This document shows positions 5,844 through 7,467 of a stretch of 7,467 nucleotides of DNA, piece by piece. The position numbers were made by a program, and so were the translations under genes. The stretch comes from a bacterium (lineage in GTDB: Bacteria; Chloroflexota; Dormibacteria; UBA8260; Bog-877): contig JAKAVU010000108.1 of the NCBI GenBank assembly GCA_021817185.1, forward strand, positions 1-7,467, read 5' to 3'. Below the pieces are notes generated by a model. The model did no database searches. It saw only the letters and a list, made by a program, of their open reading frames with translations, and had not been told where the DNA came from. How positions within the stretch are numbered: position 1 is the first letter of the stretch; the number at the start of each line of letters is the position of its first letter.

Positions 5844-5849
5844 GGGAGG
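5844..5849 (+). promoter_or_regulatory. Ribosome binding site that fixes the HU start
   Basis: GGGAGG lies 7 nt before the ATG at 5857 and only 1 nt before the in-frame TTG at 5851. The spacing selects ATG 5857, removing two residues from the longest open frame. Confidence 0.85.
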
Positions 5850-5856
5850 CTTGTCC

Positions 5857-6195
5857 ATGAATCGTCGCGAGTTGGCCAAAACCCTGCAATCCACACTTCT
5901 CTACGACAACGACCCCAACGATCCGGTGTTCCCCAACTTCCGTTTCGCCGACGACACCCTCAAGTTGATCTTCGACCTGATCGGCAAGCAGCTCGAGAAG
6001 GGTGAGGAGGTCGCCATCGCCGGCTTCGGGCGCTGGAAGATCCGGGAGACCGCCGCCGGCATGCGGCGCAACCCCCAGACCCAGGAGATGGTGCGGGTAC
6101 CGGCCACCCAGAAGGTCAGGTTCTACCCCGCCAGCGCCCTCAAGACCGCGGTGGCGGGCAAGCCCGCCCCTCGCCGCCGCGCCAGCAAGCGCTGA
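5857..6195 (+). CDS. HU-family DNA-binding protein
   Basis: A 112-residue member of the HU/IHF fold, small basic dimeric proteins that bend and compact DNA. The core is present: helix 1 MNRRELAKTL, helix 2 DDTLKLIFDLIGKQLEKGE, strand VAIAGFGRWKIRE (53-64 region), the DNA-intercalating arm with RRNPQT (70-75, Pro73), VPATQKVRFYPASALK, and a basic tail KPAPRRRASKR. Relative to ordinary HU the GFG motif is about ten residues later, because helices 1 and 2 are separated by an acidic, Pro/Asn-rich insertion (about 16-28, YDNDPNDPVFPNF). The basic C-terminal tail is short. It is divergent from imuA and followed after 16 nt by the SDR gene, so those two may be co-transcribed. HU versus IHF subtype cannot be decided. 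Confidence 0.9.
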   Translation: MNRRELAKTLQSTLLYDNDPNDPVFPNFRFADDTLKLIFDLIGKQLEKGEEVAIAGFGRWKIRETAAGMRRNPQTQEMVRVPATQKVRFYPASALKTAVAGKPAPRRRASKR

Positions 6196-6211
6196 GGTCA
6201 GGCGCCTCTTG

Positions 6212-7180
6212 ATGCGAGTAGCGGTCACCGGCGGGACCGGCTTTGTGGGCACGCATCTGGTGCCGCAGCTGCTCGAGCACGGGCACGAGCTGCGGGTTAT
6301 CGCCCGAGGGGCGCGCTCCAGCAGGCTGCCCGAGGGTCTCTCACCGACCTTCGGGGACGTGGTGAGCGGCGAGGGGCTGGAGGCGGCCTTCACGGGGGCT
6401 GACGTGGTGGTCAACCTGGTGGCGGTGATCCGCAACCAGGGGGTCCAGACCTTCGAGGCCGTCAACGCCAACGGCACCCGGAACGTGGTCGAGGCCGCGA
6501 CCCGGGCCGGGGTGCGCCGGGTGGTGCAGCTCTCCGCCATCGGTGCCGACCCCGACCCCCGGTTTCCGTACCTGTTCAGCAAGTGGCAGGGAGAGCAGTG
6601 GCTGCAGGGGAGCGACCGGGAATGGGTGATCCTGCGCTCGTCGGTCATCTTCGGCGAAGGCGATGGGTTCTTCACCCTGCTGGCCAAGGCGATCAGCATG
6701 CCGGCGCCCTTCCTGGTCATTCCCGGCGATGGCACCGCCACCTTCCAACCCATCGCCGCCGACGATGTCGCACGCTGCCTGCTGGCGGCGGTTGAGGACC
6801 CCGATCGCGCGGGGCACATCTACGAGATCGGGGGACCGGACCAGATGACGCTTGAGGAGATCACTCTGGCGGTGGCCGAGGCGATCGGCAAGGACTGGTT
6901 CGGCATCAGCAAGCGCCGTCCGCTGCACCTGGATCCGCGGATGATCCGGCCCGCCGCAGCGGTGATGGACCGGCTGATGCGCAATCCGCTGGTGACACCG
7001 CAGCAGCTGGACATGCTCGTCAAGCCCAATGTGGCGGCCAGGGACGCGGTCCTGAGCCAATTCGGCTTCGAGCCCAAGCCGCTCGGTCCCAACCTCGACT
7101 ACCTGCGCCAACCCAAGCGCTGGCCGTTCAGCCTCCTCGACCAGGGCACCGCCAGGTTGCGCAATCAGCGGCCGTCCTGA
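6212..7180 (+). CDS. Atypical SDR, NDUFA9-like NAD(P)-binding epimerase-type protein
   Basis: A 322-residue protein with a complete Rossmann N-terminus, VAVTGGTGFVG, whose glycines G7, G10 and G13 fit the GxxGxxG dinucleotide site of extended/atypical short-chain dehydrogenases. ADVVVNLVAVIRNQG (63-77) is the fourth-strand region. A Y-x3-K pair (Y120, K124 in PYLFSKWQGEQWL) is present, as is the substrate-side motif IYEIGGPDQMTLEE (203-216). The overall pattern is that of the NDUFA9-like group, relatives of the complex I accessory subunit, often annotated in bacteria as complex I NDUFA9 family or NmrA-like. The true substrate is unknown; quinone, lipid or sugar metabolism are all possible. 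ATG 6212 is chosen because the AGG at 6200-6202 lies nine bases upstream; a TTG directly before it is possible. No complex I genes are in the window. Confidence 0.85.
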   Translation: MRVAVTGGTGFVGTHLVPQLLEHGHELRVIARGARSSRLPEGLSPTFGDVVSGEGLEAAFTGADVVVNLVAVIRNQGVQTFEAVNANGTRNVVEAATRAGVRRVVQLSAIGADPDPRFPYLFSKWQGEQWLQGSDREWVILRSSVIFGEGDGFFTLLAKAISMPAPFLVIPGDGTATFQPIAADDVARCLLAAVEDPDRAGHIYEIGGPDQMTLEEITLAVAEAIGKDWFGISKRRPLHLDPRMIRPAAAVMDRLMRNPLVTPQQLDMLVKPNVAARDAVLSQFGFEPKPLGPNLDYLRQPKRWPFSLLDQGTARLRNQRPS

Positions 7181-7237
7181 GACCCCATAGATTATGAGCA
7201 ATCACCGATTCTGCCCCGGTTGGGCGTGAGGAGAGCC

Positions 7238-7467
7238 ATGGCCGAAGTCGAGATGACCCCGCAGGACATCATGGACAAGATCCCCACCGCGTTTCAGGCG
7301 GAGAAGGCCCAGGGGGTGACCGCCACCTTCCAGTGGGATATATCCGGGGCTCAGGGCGGGCACTGGTATGTCCAGATCAAGGACGCCACCTGCGAGGTCC
7401 ACCAGGGGGACGCCGAGGCGCCCAACATCACCCTCACGATCAGTGACGAAAACTTCGTGAAGATGCT
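7238..7467 (+). CDS. SCP2 sterol-binding-domain protein, N-terminal part (3' truncated by window edge)
   Basis: Seventy-six full codons are visible before the window ends. A short helical start (TPQDIMDKIPTAFQAEKAQG) leads into the SCP2 pattern: ATFQWDISGAQGGHWYVQIKD, a Cys-Glu-Val-His strand, then GDAEAPNITLTISDENFVKML. The aromatic strand followed by a GG-x-W turn, and the P-x-ITLTISDENF segment, are typical of SCP2-like lipid-binding domains, which form a hydrophobic tunnel for lipids or acyl-CoA. Bacterial members are small cytosolic proteins of mostly unknown ligand. GAGGAG (7228-7233) lies four bases before the ATG. The gap from the SDR stop is 57 nt without an obvious terminator, so co-transcription is plausible. 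Confidence 0.85.
   Translation, partial: MAEVEMTPQDIMDKIPTAFQAEKAQGVTATFQWDISGAQGGHWYVQIKDATCEVHQGDAEAPNITLTISDENFVKM

Noticed and set aside
5851..5856. TTG start two codons before the HU ATG
   Set aside because: The ribosome site would be only 1 nt away; ATG 5857 has normal 7-nt spacing.
6002..6211. N-terminal extension of the SDR gene overlapping HU
   Set aside because: The 70 extra residues are an Arg/Pro-rich shadow of HU; the Rossmann fold starts directly at ATG 6212.
7181..7237. Promoter before the SCP2 gene (TAGATT at 7188-7193)
   Set aside because: No -35 at acceptable spacing, and the short gap fits co-transcription with the SDR gene.

Overview
High-GC bacterial DNA (roughly two-thirds G+C by eye) with six complete or partial genes of clear family and one small gene, DUF6504-like. 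The gene set (FtsH, an ImuA-ImuB-DUF6504 mutagenesis cassette, an HU-like protein, an NDUFA9-like SDR, an SCP2-domain protein, a DUF11 surface protein), the Gram-positive-type SOS box and an apparently leaderless ftsH promoter suggest an actinobacterial, Chloroflexota or Candidatus Dormibacterota-like lineage. The phylum cannot be fixed from this window alone.

Layout. (1) 2-802, plus: the C-terminal end of a DUF11-repeat surface protein with a wall-linker, degenerate sortase-like tail and membrane anchor, followed by a strong hairpin at 811-842. (2) 843-1289: no convincing gene but dense in inverted repeats, including a possible multibranched RNA at 1061-1223. (3) 1290-3269, minus: ftsH, convergent with the surface-protein gene, with an extended -10 placed so that transcription would start at or next to its ATG. 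(4) 5617-3340, minus: imuA, imuB and a small DUF6504-like gene, joined by overlaps of 4 and 16 nt. (5) 5618-5856: a divergent control region holding a near-consensus promoter, a LexA/SOS box exactly in its spacer, a four-run G-quadruplex tract and an inverted repeat in the HU leader. (6) 5857-7467, plus: an HU-like protein, an NDUFA9-like SDR and the start of an SCP2-domain protein.

How it works together. The best-supported regulatory story is a DNA-damage-inducible translesion/mutagenesis operon. LexA bound between -35 and -10 would block imuA-imuB-DUF6504 transcription until SOS induction. ImuA is RecA-like but lacks the P-loop lysine; ImuB is a Y-family polymerase fold lacking two of three catalytic acids but keeping a probable beta-clamp motif. 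This fits the known adaptor role of ImuA/ImuB for the error-prone polymerase DnaE2 (ImuC), whose gene is not in this window. The plus-strand HU-SDR-SCP2 genes look like ordinary housekeeping or lipid/quinone-related functions and are divergent from, not obviously part of, the SOS unit.

I found no phage, transposon, CRISPR, tRNA or rRNA. The least explained signals are the G-quadruplex tract upstream of the SOS promoter, the hairpin array at 1061-1223, and the aliphatic substitution in the FtsH pore loop.
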